DNA of 64,000 nt, taken from the NCBI RefSeq assembly GCF_018336975.1, contig NZ_CP025572.1, positions 1,707,910 through 1,771,909 of the forward strand. Reading direction: 5' to 3'. This DNA comes from Marinomonas sp. CT5. Its GTDB lineage: Bacteria; Pseudomonadota; Gammaproteobacteria; Pseudomonadales; Marinomonadaceae. Position numbers and translations under genes: made by a program. This document shows positions 17,630 to 25,339 of this stretch, in pieces; positions within the stretch are counted from its first letter, which is position 1; each line of letters opens with the position of its first letter. The notes under the pieces were generated by a model that did no database searches, was not told the DNA's origin, and saw only the letters and a program-made list of their open reading frames with translations.

Positions 17630-18547
17630 ATGGACATGAATAAGCTGATTGCTTTGTTGCCTGATATGGCGGCTTTTGTTGCCGTTGTTGAAACTGGAAG
17701 TTTTACTAAAGCGGCTCAAAAGCTGGGTGTGACCCCGTCTGGCGTTAGTCGACAGGTTTCAAGAATAGAGACCGCGTTGTCGGCGGTATTAATAGAACGT
17801 ACGACACGTCGTCAAACCACGACTTTGGTAGGCAGAGCGGTATACGAGCAATGTCGGCAAATGCTAGACAGTGCAAAAGAAGCTGTTATTGCCTCGGAAA
17901 ATAATGCCAACGAGGCTTCCGGTCGTCTACGTATCGCCGCGCCGGACTCATTTGCCAGACAGGTTTTAGAGCCTTTGCTTGTGTCTTTTATGCAGCGGTA
18001 TCCAGCGGTTTCTTTGCAAGTGCTAGTGACAGACTTGCGAGTTGACCCAGCCTATCAGAATGTTGACTTAGTTTTTTATATCGCCGAGAAGCCATACGAA
18101 CATTTGGTCTGCAAAACATTAGGCCGTGTTCGCTCTGTTTTGTGCGCGAGTCCTCAATACTTGGCTGATCATGGTGTACCAAACTCTCCAGAAGATTTGA
18201 CCGATCACTCCTGTTTACCTCTTGGATTATTTGATGGTGATACGATCTGGACCTTTAGCCAGGGTGAACGGAAGACGGTCGTTACTGTGGATGGTCGTTA
18301 TATGGTGACGGATGCTGAAATGCGCTTGAAAGGCGTGATGAATGGCTTTGGTATTGCACCTTTTCCAGATTTTGTCGTCCAAGATGCTTTAGAAAAAGGG
18401 GAGGTGGTACAAGTACTGGAAGACTGGCAGTTAAACAGTGATTTCCAAGGTGGAATATACATGCAGTTTCCTGCAATGCGTTTTATGCCGAATAGACTGA
18501 GAGTCTTCATTGATTTTATGGAAAGTCATTGGGCTACGACTATTTAA
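17630..18547 (+). CDS. LysR-family transcriptional regulator
   Basis: A 305-residue regulator with an N-terminal winged helix (about 10-70: FVAVVETGSFTKAAQKLGVT then PSGVSRQVSRIE) and a periplasmic-binding-like effector domain (about 95-300). The pattern RLRIAAPDSFARQVLEPLL and the HSCLPL segment place it in the branch typified by small-molecule efflux and stress regulators. It diverges from an EamA transporter, its likely target. Its last 8 bp overlap the convergent map gene. Two ATG codons (17630, 17636) could start it; neither has a strong ribosome site. Confidence 0.92.
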   Translation: MDMNKLIALLPDMAAFVAVVETGSFTKAAQKLGVTPSGVSRQVSRIETALSAVLIERTTRRQTTTLVGRAVYEQCRQMLDSAKEAVIASENNANEASGRLRIAAPDSFARQVLEPLLVSFMQRYPAVSLQVLVTDLRVDPAYQNVDLVFYIAEKPYEHLVCKTLGRVRSVLCASPQYLADHGVPNSPEDLTDHSCLPLGLFDGDTIWTFSQGERKTVVTVDGRYMVTDAEMRLKGVMNGFGIAPFPDFVVQDALEKGEVVQVLEDWQLNSDFQGGIYMQFPAMRFMPNRLRVFIDFMESHWATTI

Positions 18548-19316
18548 GGATGCGCTCTTCATTTCTTAGCGTGAGTACTTCACATCCTGTCGAAGTGACC
18601 AAGATGGTGTGCTCCCATTGAGCGGAGAGTTTTTTATCAGCTGTCACAACCGTCCAGCCGTCTTTTTTTGTTTTGGTTTTGGATTTACCTTGGTTGATCA
18701 TGGGTTCGATAGTGAAAGTCATGCCTTCTTTTAAGGTCATTCCTGTTCCGGCTTTGCCGTAATGCAGAACTTGTGGTTCTTCATGCATTTCTCGACCAAT
18801 GCCATGACCGCAGTATTCTTTGACCACTGAATAGCCTTTGCTTTCTGCAAGGCTTTGGATGGCGGCGCCTATGTCGCCTAAGGTAGCACCCGGTTTTACT
18901 TTTTTGATCCCAGCCCACATGGCGTCATAAGTCGTTTTAACTAGGCGTTTAGCAACAGGATTGGCTTCGCTCATCACATACATTTTACTGGAATCAGCAA
19001 TAAAGCCATTTTTTTCCAGTGTGATATCGAGGTTGATGATGTCTTTTGCTTTTAGTCGTTGATGCTCGCTTGGAACACCATGGCAAACGACTTCATTAAG
19101 CGAAGAGTTTAGAGAAAACTCATAGCCATATTGCCCTAGGCTTGCAGGCCTTGCCCCCAAGGTATTGCGAATAAAGTGTTCGACCTGATTGTTAATTTCT
19201 AGGGTCGACACACCTTCTTCAACAAAGTCATCAAGCATATGAAAGACGCTGGCTAAAAGTTTGCCAGATTCACGCATGAATTCGATTTCTGCTGGGGTTT
19301 TGATATGGACTTGCAT
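18540..19316 (-). CDS. map: Type I methionine aminopeptidase, ParD-like-associated copy
   Basis: Removes N-terminal Met from proteins. The 258-residue enzyme has all five metal ligands in family order: two Asp in NLDITLEKNGFIADSSKM, His in EYCGHGIGREMHE (with the second catalytic His), Glu in TFTIEPM and Glu in QWEHTILV. It starts one base after the stop of the small ParD-like gene, so the two are co-translated. The housekeeping map gene usually sits beside rpsB; no rpsB is near here, so this is probably an accessory copy. Its expression should follow the operator over the ParD-like start. Confidence 0.94.
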   Translation of the reverse strand: MQVHIKTPAEIEFMRESGKLLASVFHMLDDFVEEGVSTLEINNQVEHFIRNTLGARPASLGQYGYEFSLNSSLNEVVCHGVPSEHQRLKAKDIINLDITLEKNGFIADSSKMYVMSEANPVAKRLVKTTYDAMWAGIKKVKPGATLGDIGAAIQSLAESKGYSVVKEYCGHGIGREMHEEPQVLHYGKAGTGMTLKEGMTFTIEPMINQGKSKTKTKKDGWTVVTADKKLSAQWEHTILVTSTGCEVLTLRNEERILK

Positions 19317-19317
19317 G

Positions 19318-19527
19318 TTATTTTACAGCCTTAAGTGGCACTTCATCCGCATTCGCGTTGGCAAGTTCTTGGGCAATTAATTCGGAAAAGGTGAGGCTTG
19401 GATTTAGCTCGGCTAAGCGCCCCATTTTCATCCAAAATTCGGCTTGTGCATTGATAGAGCGGGACATGACGGTACTGCTTTTGCGTATGTCATCGTGAAG
19501 TTCGTCGGAGATTTTAATAATACCCAT
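19318..19527 (-). CDS. ParD-like family small protein (antitoxin-type)
   Basis: A 69-residue protein starting MGIIKISDELHDDIRKSS and continuing with MSRSINAQAEFWMKMGRLAE. This matches the ParD-like family (antitoxin-type, ribbon-helix-helix-like) that is often found just before a type I methionine aminopeptidase gene. The ATG at 19527 is chosen because the family begins at MGI; an in-frame ATG at 19542 adds five residues inside an inverted repeat. No ParE-type toxin is present: the partner gene is map. A 15-bp inverted repeat overlaps the start, suggesting self-repression. Toxin-antitoxin activity is not shown by sequence. Confidence 0.85.
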   Translation of the reverse strand: MGIIKISDELHDDIRKSSTVMSRSINAQAEFWMKMGRLAELNPSLTFSELIAQELANANADEVPLKAVK

Positions 19528-19571
19528 GAATATATGATCCATATATGAATTGTATGTGGATCATATATTCA
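19527..19571 (-). promoter_or_regulatory. Inverted-repeat operator over the ParD-like/map promoter and start
   Basis: TGAATATATGATCCA (19527-19541) and TGGATCATATATTCA (19557-19571) are perfect 15-bp complements separated by 15 bp. On the minus strand a TTGAAA (19588-19583) lies 17 bp before TATGAT (19565-19560), and that -10 box is inside the upstream arm. The downstream arm touches the ATG at 19527. A dimeric ribbon-helix-helix protein bound here would block transcription, which fits autoregulation by the ParD-like protein. Confidence 0.75.
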
Positions 19572-19609
19572 GGTTTTGCGTTTTTCAAGTACTAATTATT
19601 GACTCTTCA

Positions 19610-20395
19610 TTAGTGAAACAAATCTTTAATTAGCTTAATGCCCGCTTTTTGACCACCTTGGTTGTAGGCATCCAAAAGGGCAGAACCAATAATGGCAATG
19701 TCAGCCTTGCCAGTGAGCTGTTCGATTTGGGCACGCTCGCGTATACCAAAGCCGACGCCCATCGGAGCGCTGGCGTGTTGTTTGATCTGCGCCAGATAGT
19801 CATCAAGTGAGGTCTGCTTGGCTTTGCCTTCATGGCTAGAATGCCCAGTTACACCAGAGCGAGCGACACAATATAGGAAACCGCTTGCTTGACTTGCCAG
19901 CATGGCTAAACGGTCTGGTGGAGTCACAGGAGTAACTAACCAAACTGGATCGATGTTATTGGTTTTACAAGCCGATTGATAAGTCGCGGCTTGCTCAATT
20001 GGCAGATCTGGAAGGATTAAACCCAGAATGTTTTCCTCTGCTGCACGCTGGGCTAGTTTGTCTAAGCCAAAGCGATACATTGGGTTTAAGTAGCTCATTA
20101 GTACAATACGGCTGTCAGGAAAGCGCTTCGCGAGCTTGCCTAACTGAGATAAGCAAGTATCCACATCGAGTTTTTGTTCTAATGCTTTATGGCAAGCGGC
20201 GACAATACTTGGGCCGTCGGCGACAGGATCGGAAAAAGGGAATTGTACTTCGATGAAGTCCACTCCTTCCTCCATCAATTTTTCCATCCAACTCAAGCTT
20301 TCTTCAACACTTGGGTAGCCATAAACCACATGGGTCATGGATAAAATTGGCTTGTTTTGGCGTTTTGCTTCGATAAAAGTCGCTAATTGGCTCAT
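19610..20395 (-). CDS. trpA: Tryptophan synthase alpha chain
   Basis: Cleaves indole-3-glycerol phosphate to indole and glyceraldehyde 3-phosphate and passes indole to TrpB. The 261-residue TIM barrel shows the catalytic Glu in VDFIEVQFPFSDPVADGPS (near 50), the second acidic segment LMSYLNPMYRFG, DLPIEQA near 130 and the phosphate-binding GFGIRERAQ and IIGSALLDA near the end. The start overlaps the trpB stop by 4 bp. The last residues run to DLFH. It lies downstream of trpB in the usual order, without other trp genes nearby. Confidence 0.95.
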   Translation of the reverse strand: MSQLATFIEAKRQNKPILSMTHVVYGYPSVEESLSWMEKLMEEGVDFIEVQFPFSDPVADGPSIVAACHKALEQKLDVDTCLSQLGKLAKRFPDSRIVLMSYLNPMYRFGLDKLAQRAAEENILGLILPDLPIEQAATYQSACKTNNIDPVWLVTPVTPPDRLAMLASQASGFLYCVARSGVTGHSSHEGKAKQTSLDDYLAQIKQHASAPMGVGFGIRERAQIEQLTGKADIAIIGSALLDAYNQGGQKAGIKLIKDLFH

Positions 20396-21648
20396 GCTTT
20401 ATCCCCTTTGTTTTGAGTGGTTGGGTAAGAGGCTAGGTAATCGGTTAAAAATTGTGGGAAGGTTTCGTCTTCCACTGCTTTTGCCACGTTGAAGATATCC
20501 TTGTCACCACGACCAGATAGGTTGATGACGATTTTCGCGTCTTTTGGTAGGTTTGGAGCGTCTTTAAAGGCACCCGCTAAAGCATGAGAGGACTCTAAAG
20601 CAGGGATAATGCCTTCTTTTTTCAGTAGCAGAGTACACGCTGCCACCACATCATCATCCATGGCATAGGTCATTTTAATTCGGCCTGTTTCGGCCAAATG
20701 GGCAATGATAGGGGAAACGCCAACATAGTCTAAGCCTGCTGCGATTGAGTGTGTTTCTTGTAGCTGTCCGGCATTGTCTTGCAAGAACATAGTAGCAAAG
20801 CCTTGGGCGATACCGGGCTGGCCAAGATTATGGGACAAACGAATGGAGTGTTCGCCAAGCTCCAAACCTTTACCACCAGCTTCGACACCGACCATTTCCA
20901 CTTCTTTATCATCGAGGAAAGGTAGGAACAAACCACAAGCATTTGAACCACCGCCAACGCAAGCATACAAACGATCTGGAAATTGACCGAATTGCGCGAC
21001 ACTTTGCTCGCGGACTTCGTTGCCAATAACGGATTGGAAGAATGCGACCATTTCAGGGAAAGGGGCGCAACCACAAGATGTACCAATCAAATAATGGCTT
21101 TCTTCATGACTAGAAGACCAGTCACGCAACGCTTCGTCTAGTGCATCACGTAGGGTTTGAGCACCCGTGGTAACCGGCACTACGGTTGCGCCAAGTTGCT
21201 TCATCCAGAATACATTTGGATATTGGCGTTCAATGTCTTTCGCGCCCATATAAATGGTGCACTCCAGTCCTAATCGCGCTGCAACAAGCGCCGTAGCAAT
21301 ACCATGTTGTCCGGCACCTGTTTCGGCAATAACACGCTTTTTGCCCATACGTTTGACCAGTAAACCTTGGCCAATCACGTTGTTCATCTTGTGCGCGCCA
21401 CTGTGGTTTAAATCTTCACGCTTTAGATAAATTTGCGCGCCGCCAAAGTGTTCGGTCAAATTCGCGCAAAAAGTCAGCGGTGTTGGGCGGCCAGAAAACT
21501 GCTGCCATTGTTTATTAAGCTCAGCGAGAAACTCAGGGTCGTTTTTGGCTTCTTCGAACGCATGTAAAATTTGCTGTTGGCTCGAATAAAGAATTTCAGG
21601 AATATAGCTACCGCCGTATTGCCCGTAGAAACCGTTCTCGCTTTGCAT
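20392..21648 (-). CDS. trpB: Tryptophan synthase beta chain
   Basis: Condenses indole with serine to tryptophan using pyridoxal phosphate. The 418 residues include the PLP-lysine motif HSGAHKMNNVIGQ (Lys near 90), the phosphate-binding GGGSNACG near 237 and the C-terminal NLSGRGDKDIF. AGGAGC 6 nt before the ATG supports the start. It is the first gene of a trpBA pair. The upstream 218 bp contain an inverted repeat over a possible -10 box, so repression by a local regulator is possible; no trpI or trpR gene is adjacent. Confidence 0.96.
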   Translation of the reverse strand: MQSENGFYGQYGGSYIPEILYSSQQQILHAFEEAKNDPEFLAELNKQWQQFSGRPTPLTFCANLTEHFGGAQIYLKREDLNHSGAHKMNNVIGQGLLVKRMGKKRVIAETGAGQHGIATALVAARLGLECTIYMGAKDIERQYPNVFWMKQLGATVVPVTTGAQTLRDALDEALRDWSSSHEESHYLIGTSCGCAPFPEMVAFFQSVIGNEVREQSVAQFGQFPDRLYACVGGGSNACGLFLPFLDDKEVEMVGVEAGGKGLELGEHSIRLSHNLGQPGIAQGFATMFLQDNAGQLQETHSIAAGLDYVGVSPIIAHLAETGRIKMTYAMDDDVVAACTLLLKKEGIIPALESSHALAGAFKDAPNLPKDAKIVINLSGRGDKDIFNVAKAVEDETFPQFLTDYLASYPTTQNKGDKA

Positions 21649-21674
21649 GACTTGCTCCTAAAATTGTTATTTAT

Positions 21675-21695
21675 TTAACTATACCGTTTAGTTAA
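21675..21695 (-). promoter_or_regulatory. Inverted repeat upstream of trpBA
   Basis: TTAACTA (21675-21681) and TAGTTAA (21689-21695) are perfect complements 7 bp apart, about 30 bp before the trpB ATG. On the minus strand a TATAGT hexamer (21683-21678) falls in it. It could be an operator. It does not match the E. coli TrpR operator layout, so the protein that binds it is unknown. Confidence 0.4.
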
Positions 21696-21866
21696 TTTAA
21701 TGCGATGATAGATGTTCGTCAAGTAATTTGTATTAATTGATAAGAATCTAAAACCGTGAATAGATATCGATAGTGTGAAAGATCAGAGCCACATTAAGTT
21801 TTGCATTAGTCGAAGAAAAGGAAGTCGTTTAAAATCATCTTATATAAGTATGTTTGAGGATGGTTT

Positions 21867-22400
21867 ATGGATATTTTACTGGTCATTGATATGCAGAAGT
21901 CGATGTTTTTAACGCCAAGGTTAAATACAGATAGCGTTGTAAGTAACATCAATTCACTGGCTCGTTTTATTCGTCAGAATGGCGGAGTGGTTTTGTATGT
22001 TCAACATAACGGGACGGTAGAAGAGGGGTTGGCTGAAGGGACTCCAGGCTGGGAAATTATTGATGAGCTGGATGTTCAGGCTGATGATATGAAAATGACC
22101 AAGACCGCTTGTGATGCGTTTTATGAAACAAATTTAGCGCCAATTCTTACTGCTTTGAAAGCGGACAATGTGGTTATCACTGGTGCGGCAACTGAGTTTT
22201 GCGTCGATACGACGTTAAGGTCTTGCTTGAGTAAAGGTTTTAATCTGACGGCCATTGCAGATGCTCATACCACCGCTGATCGAGAGCATTTGTCGGCAAA
22301 AAGTATTGTTGAACATCATAATTGGACATGGGCAAATTTGATTCTTCCAGAAGTAGATCTAAAGGTTGTTACTACTGCTGATTGGATTGGGACTCATTGA
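21867..22400 (+). CDS. Isochorismatase-family cysteine hydrolase
   Basis: A 177-residue enzyme with the family triad: Asp8 in LLVIDMQKS, Lys in KMTKTACDAF (near 85) and Cys in ATEFCVDTTLRS (near 113). This fold includes nicotinamidases, isochorismatases and ureidoacrylate or peroxyuronate amidohydrolases. The motif around the Cys and the C-terminus are not specific enough to choose a substrate. GAGGATGG precedes the ATG. It lies upstream of a TetR gene in the same direction, 71 bp apart, so they could be co-expressed. Confidence 0.88.
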   Translation: MDILLVIDMQKSMFLTPRLNTDSVVSNINSLARFIRQNGGVVLYVQHNGTVEEGLAEGTPGWEIIDELDVQADDMKMTKTACDAFYETNLAPILTALKADNVVITGAATEFCVDTTLRSCLSKGFNLTAIADAHTTADREHLSAKSIVEHHNWTWANLILPEVDLKVVTTADWIGTH

Positions 22401-22471
22401 ACATGTTGATGGTGTTACGATTATCAAGAGTGAAATACATTCAAGCTTTCTAGCGATTCCAAGAGGAAATT

Positions 22472-23056
22472 ATGGCAAGAGGAAGACCCAGTAAAAAAGC
22501 GCACATAGTGGAGTCCGCATGTGGCTTATTTACTCAGCAGGGTTATCAAAGCACCAGCATTGACCAAGTCGTTGCCACGGCTGGCGTGTCTAAGCCCACG
22601 GTATACAGTAATTTTCCTACCAAGTTGGTATTGTGGGAAATGGTGTTAACTTCGTTAACAGAGCAAGCGCAAGGTGACATGCAAAAAGCGTTAGGTCGTT
22701 TGCAATCTAAAAAAGAGGCGTCGCTAATAAATGGCTGGATGTTGCTCTGGCAAGTGTGGGTGAATAAAGCGGAGCACCTTGCTACGTACCGCATTTTATT
22801 AGGGGAGCAGCATAAAATGGCACCTTCTACCTTTGCCTTATTTACTGAGTTTGAAGCGGTTTTAGAATCCACTTTGAAAGCATGGATTGCGGACTTTAGT
22901 GTATCTGCGGTGAATTTCTTTGCATTGAAAGCGGTGAGCAAAGAAGCGCTCCTGATGCCAGCCTTGATGAAACAGAGGATGATGGATAAGCCAGACTTGG
23001 AAAGTCAGCTTGATGCCTTGTTAGCTGATTCTATCACCATAAAAAAAGCCAAATAG
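22472..23056 (+). CDS. TetR-family transcriptional regulator
   Basis: A 194-residue repressor with an N-terminal helix-turn-helix (about 10-50: GYQSTSIDQVVATAGVSK then PTVYSNFPTKLVLWE) and a C-terminal ligand domain (about 80-190) of the AefR-like type. AGAGGAAATT precedes the ATG. It converges on the MFS pump gene, and a 37-bp palindrome lies just upstream of that pump, so the pump is its most likely target; this is inference. The stop codon lies inside the terminator stem. Confidence 0.9.
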   Translation: MARGRPSKKAHIVESACGLFTQQGYQSTSIDQVVATAGVSKPTVYSNFPTKLVLWEMVLTSLTEQAQGDMQKALGRLQSKKEASLINGWMLLWQVWVNKAEHLATYRILLGEQHKMAPSTFALFTEFEAVLESTLKAWIADFSVSAVNFFALKAVSKEALLMPALMKQRMMDKPDLESQLDALLADSITIKKAK

Positions 23057-23080
23057 TACTGACTATTTGGCTTTTGATTT
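23044..23080. terminator. Bidirectional terminator between TetR and MFS genes
   Basis: AAAAGCCAAATAGT (23044-23057) and ACTATTTGGCTTTT (23062-23075) are perfect 14-bp complements with a 4-nt loop. A-runs and T-runs flank both sides, and the left arm overlaps the TetR stop codon. Confidence 0.9.
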
Positions 23081-23106
23081 TTTCTATGAAAGCTTAAATG
23101 TTGCCG

Positions 23107-24351
23107 TTAGATTGCTGTGTTTGGCTCTTCAATCTCTTCCTCAAGGCGGCCTTTTTCGGCCCAATACATGATGCATATTGCCAGAGATCCCATCACCACA
23201 AAACCACCCGAAATCGGCAATAAGGTATTGTTGTACATTTGGCCTATGATAGTACCAATTCCCATCGACATGATCGCTGATACCGAACCAATAACCGCAG
23301 AAGCAATACCTGCAACATGGCCCATAGGCTCCATCGCAAGAGAGTTGACATTACCGAATAGCAAGCCAAAGCAGAAGAACAATATGGAAGCGTATACGAG
23401 GAACATCCATAGAGTAATGGAAACGAAGGCATGCAGAGCGAAAAAAGCTATGGAGGCGATAACGACAATGCAAATAGAGCGGAAAGCAATATATCTTGCG
23501 CCATGTTTTTCCACAATGCGAGAGTTGATTAGCGAAGAGAAACCTAATACCAAGGCGAGCAAGCCAAAGTACAGGGCAAACAGGTTTCCAGTCTTAAACT
23601 GTACTTGAAATATCTGCTGTGAAGAGTTCAGATAGCCAATGAAACTACCGAAAAATAGCCCCATGCAAATAGTGTAGCTCGCTGTAATGCGATTTGTGAC
23701 AACTTCTTTAAACCCTTCTACAAAACCTTTTTTGGAAAACGGAATCCGATTGGACTTTGGTAGGGTTTCTTTTAGGCGTAAGCCAATCCAAGCGGCCAAT
23801 ATCACCGCATAAACTAGGTATAGCTCAAAGATACCGCGCCAGTCTGAAACAAACATGATAGCTTGCCCGAGTGTTGGTGCAATAGCTGGAACCAGGACAA
23901 AAATCATCATCACCAAAGACATAATCCGAGCCATTTGAGCACCATGATACAAATCACGTACTAACGAAATAGCTGAGATATAAGGTCCAGCAACGCCCAA
24001 TCCTTGGATAAAGCGACCTAACATGAGCATTTCTAAACTGTCTGCCTGATAGCACACCACGGTGCCGAGCAAATAGATTGCGAAGCCACAAAACAAAATA
24101 GGGCGACGTCCCAAGGAATCGGATAATGGACCGCAAATTAACTGACCCATTGCCAGACCAAGAAACAACATACTGATTAGCAGCTGGGGTTGGTTAGCTG
24201 TAACCGCACCCAGCTCCTTTCCGATAATACCAAGTGCTGGAAGCAAGGCGTCGATCGAAATCGCCGTAATCGACATTAATAAAGCCACTAAAAGTGTGAA
24301 TTCCTTCGCTCCCATGCCGGAAGCCGAAGTGTTGTTGTGCGCATTTTCCAT
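23107..24351 (-). CDS. MFS drug-efflux transporter, Bcr/CflA type
   Basis: A 414-residue inner-membrane protein with about twelve hydrophobic segments. Motif A is GPLSDSLGRRP near 79-89, and RFIQGLGVAGPYIS near 112 is the family antiporter motif C region, which places it in the DHA1 Bcr/CflA group of proton-driven multidrug or small-molecule exporters. The C-terminal tail is acidic (RLEEEIEEPN). It converges with the TetR gene. A long palindrome with a centred TATAAT lies 57-93 bp upstream of the start, so tight repression is likely. The substrate is unknown. Confidence 0.92.
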   Translation of the reverse strand: MENAHNNTSASGMGAKEFTLLVALLMSITAISIDALLPALGIIGKELGAVTANQPQLLISMLFLGLAMGQLICGPLSDSLGRRPILFCGFAIYLLGTVVCYQADSLEMLMLGRFIQGLGVAGPYISAISLVRDLYHGAQMARIMSLVMMIFVLVPAIAPTLGQAIMFVSDWRGIFELYLVYAVILAAWIGLRLKETLPKSNRIPFSKKGFVEGFKEVVTNRITASYTICMGLFFGSFIGYLNSSQQIFQVQFKTGNLFALYFGLLALVLGFSSLINSRIVEKHGARYIAFRSICIVVIASIAFFALHAFVSITLWMFLVYASILFFCFGLLFGNVNSLAMEPMGHVAGIASAVIGSVSAIMSMGIGTIIGQMYNNTLLPISGGFVVMGSLAICIMYWAEKGRLEEEIEEPNTAI

Positions 24352-24407
24352 ATGTCATCCAAAGAAAATAGGTGTGTACGAAGTGAGAGAGCGATCAAAA
24401 TGAGCCC

Positions 24408-24444
24408 TTAATAATAGCCGAGTATTATACTCAGCTATTATTAA
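24408..24444 (-). promoter_or_regulatory. 37-bp near-perfect palindrome upstream of the MFS pump
   Basis: TTAATAATAGC (24408-24418) pairs with GCTATTATTAA (24434-24444), and GAGTAT (24420-24425) with ATACTC (24427-24432), around a single T at 24426. Only positions 24419 and 24433 fail to pair. On the minus strand a perfect TATAAT (24429-24424) sits at the centre. This looks like a dimer-of-dimers operator over the -10 box of the pump promoter. Confidence 0.75.
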
Positions 24445-24555
24445 TATTCATCGGCGATTTTCACATTAATAAAGGAAGTTAATGCCGTTTAATCGGTTTG
24501 ACTATGCTATTAGTAAGGTAGTAAAACATGAATACTTTTTACGAAAGGGTAACTA

Positions 24556-25059
24556 ATGCATAAGAGTGAACAAGAAAAAATAGCGCTTGAACATCAAGCT
24601 GCCAAACTGTTTATGCGTTGCTATGAACGTAATACGGGTAAACCTATTCGTCATATTTGGCATAATGACCCAATTCGCCCCGATGTCTCTTGCATGTTAG
24701 AAGGGGAGCGTCTCGATATAGAAATTGCCCATCTCTACGGATCGGAAGAAGAGGCCATGGCAATTTTAGGTCGAAATCTTACTGATAAAACTCGTGCGAC
24801 CTTACAGGCCTTGAACAATGAGCCTGCAGATGAACGTTTGCTTAGGTCTTTGAATAAAATTTTAGAGAATAAATCGGGTAAGCAATACGATTCAGACAGG
24901 GTCTGGTTGGTAATCAGAAATATGCACCCGGCTTGGAGTCAGGCGGATATAAAAGCACTTGAGCATCTTATTACAATCCCAGTGCCACATGCTTTTGAGA
25001 AAGTATGGATTCTCGGTGATATAGAGGGTAAAAGCGGTATTGTTCGGCTTTATCCCTAA
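24556..25059 (+). CDS. Unrecognised cytosolic protein
   Basis: A 167-residue soluble protein without signal peptide or membrane segment. AAGGGT lies 6 nt before the ATG. The N-terminal third has RHIWHNDPIRPDVSCML followed by GERLDIEIAHLYG. A D-x-n-ExA/K pattern of this kind occurs in PD-(D/E)xK nuclease-like folds, but the usual Lys is Ala here, so activity is doubtful. The remainder is mixed helix with VWLVIRNM and KVWILGD segments. It is a single gene between the MFS pump and a convergent small gene. I do not recognise the family and propose no function. Confidence 0.75.
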   Translation: MHKSEQEKIALEHQAAKLFMRCYERNTGKPIRHIWHNDPIRPDVSCMLEGERLDIEIAHLYGSEEEAMAILGRNLTDKTRATLQALNNEPADERLLRSLNKILENKSGKQYDSDRVWLVIRNMHPAWSQADIKALEHLITIPVPHAFEKVWILGDIEGKSGIVRLYP

Positions 25060-25071
25060 TATTAAAAACAA

Positions 25072-25233
25072 CTAGTTATCTGTAGGTTTCTTTTCTGAAC
25101 GCTTTTGGGCCAATTCATTGAGTCGTATTTGTTCCGCTTTGTATTTTTTCAGAATAATAAGTCCAACAATTAATGCCGCGCAGAAGAAGATGATTGCAAA
25201 GGCGCCGAGGGCGATGGTGGCTAGAGAATGCAT
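25072..25233 (-). CDS. Small single-span membrane protein
   Basis: A 53-residue product from the ATG at 25233 (MHSLATIALGAF); an in-frame ATG at 25266 would add 11 residues but lies close behind the terminator of the upstream gene. One hydrophobic span covers about residues 4-29, followed by a basic, Lys/Arg/Gln-rich cytosolic tail of about 25 residues. No strong ribosome site is visible. Lies downstream of guanine deaminase and converges on the unrecognised gene at 24556. No family recognised. Confidence 0.5.
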   Translation of the reverse strand: MHSLATIALGAFAIIFFCAALIVGLIILKKYKAEQIRLNELAQKRSEKKPTDN

Positions 25234-25270
25234 AATCTTGGTGCTCAATAAAACAGTGGCGGTCATTATA

Positions 25271-25308
25271 TAAAAAAATGGCCACTTTAACAGAGAAGTA
25301 AAGTGGCC
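25271..25308 (-). terminator. Terminator of the guanine deaminase gene
   Basis: GGCCACTTTA (25280-25289) and TAAAGTGGCC (25299-25308) are perfect 10-bp complements. On the minus strand the stem is followed by A then seven T, a good rho-independent signal just after the guaD stop. Confidence 0.85.
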
Positions 25309-25339
25309 GGCTTTTATACTTTGCTCAGTGGTGCTGGCT

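Noticed and set aside
18540..19527. Classical ParDE toxin-antitoxin pair
   Set aside because: The partner gene encodes a full methionine aminopeptidase with all metal ligands, not a ParE-type toxin.
23117..23608. Plus-strand open frame antisense to the MFS pump
   Set aside because: Shadow of a transmembrane gene with a Met/Lys-rich product lacking family features.
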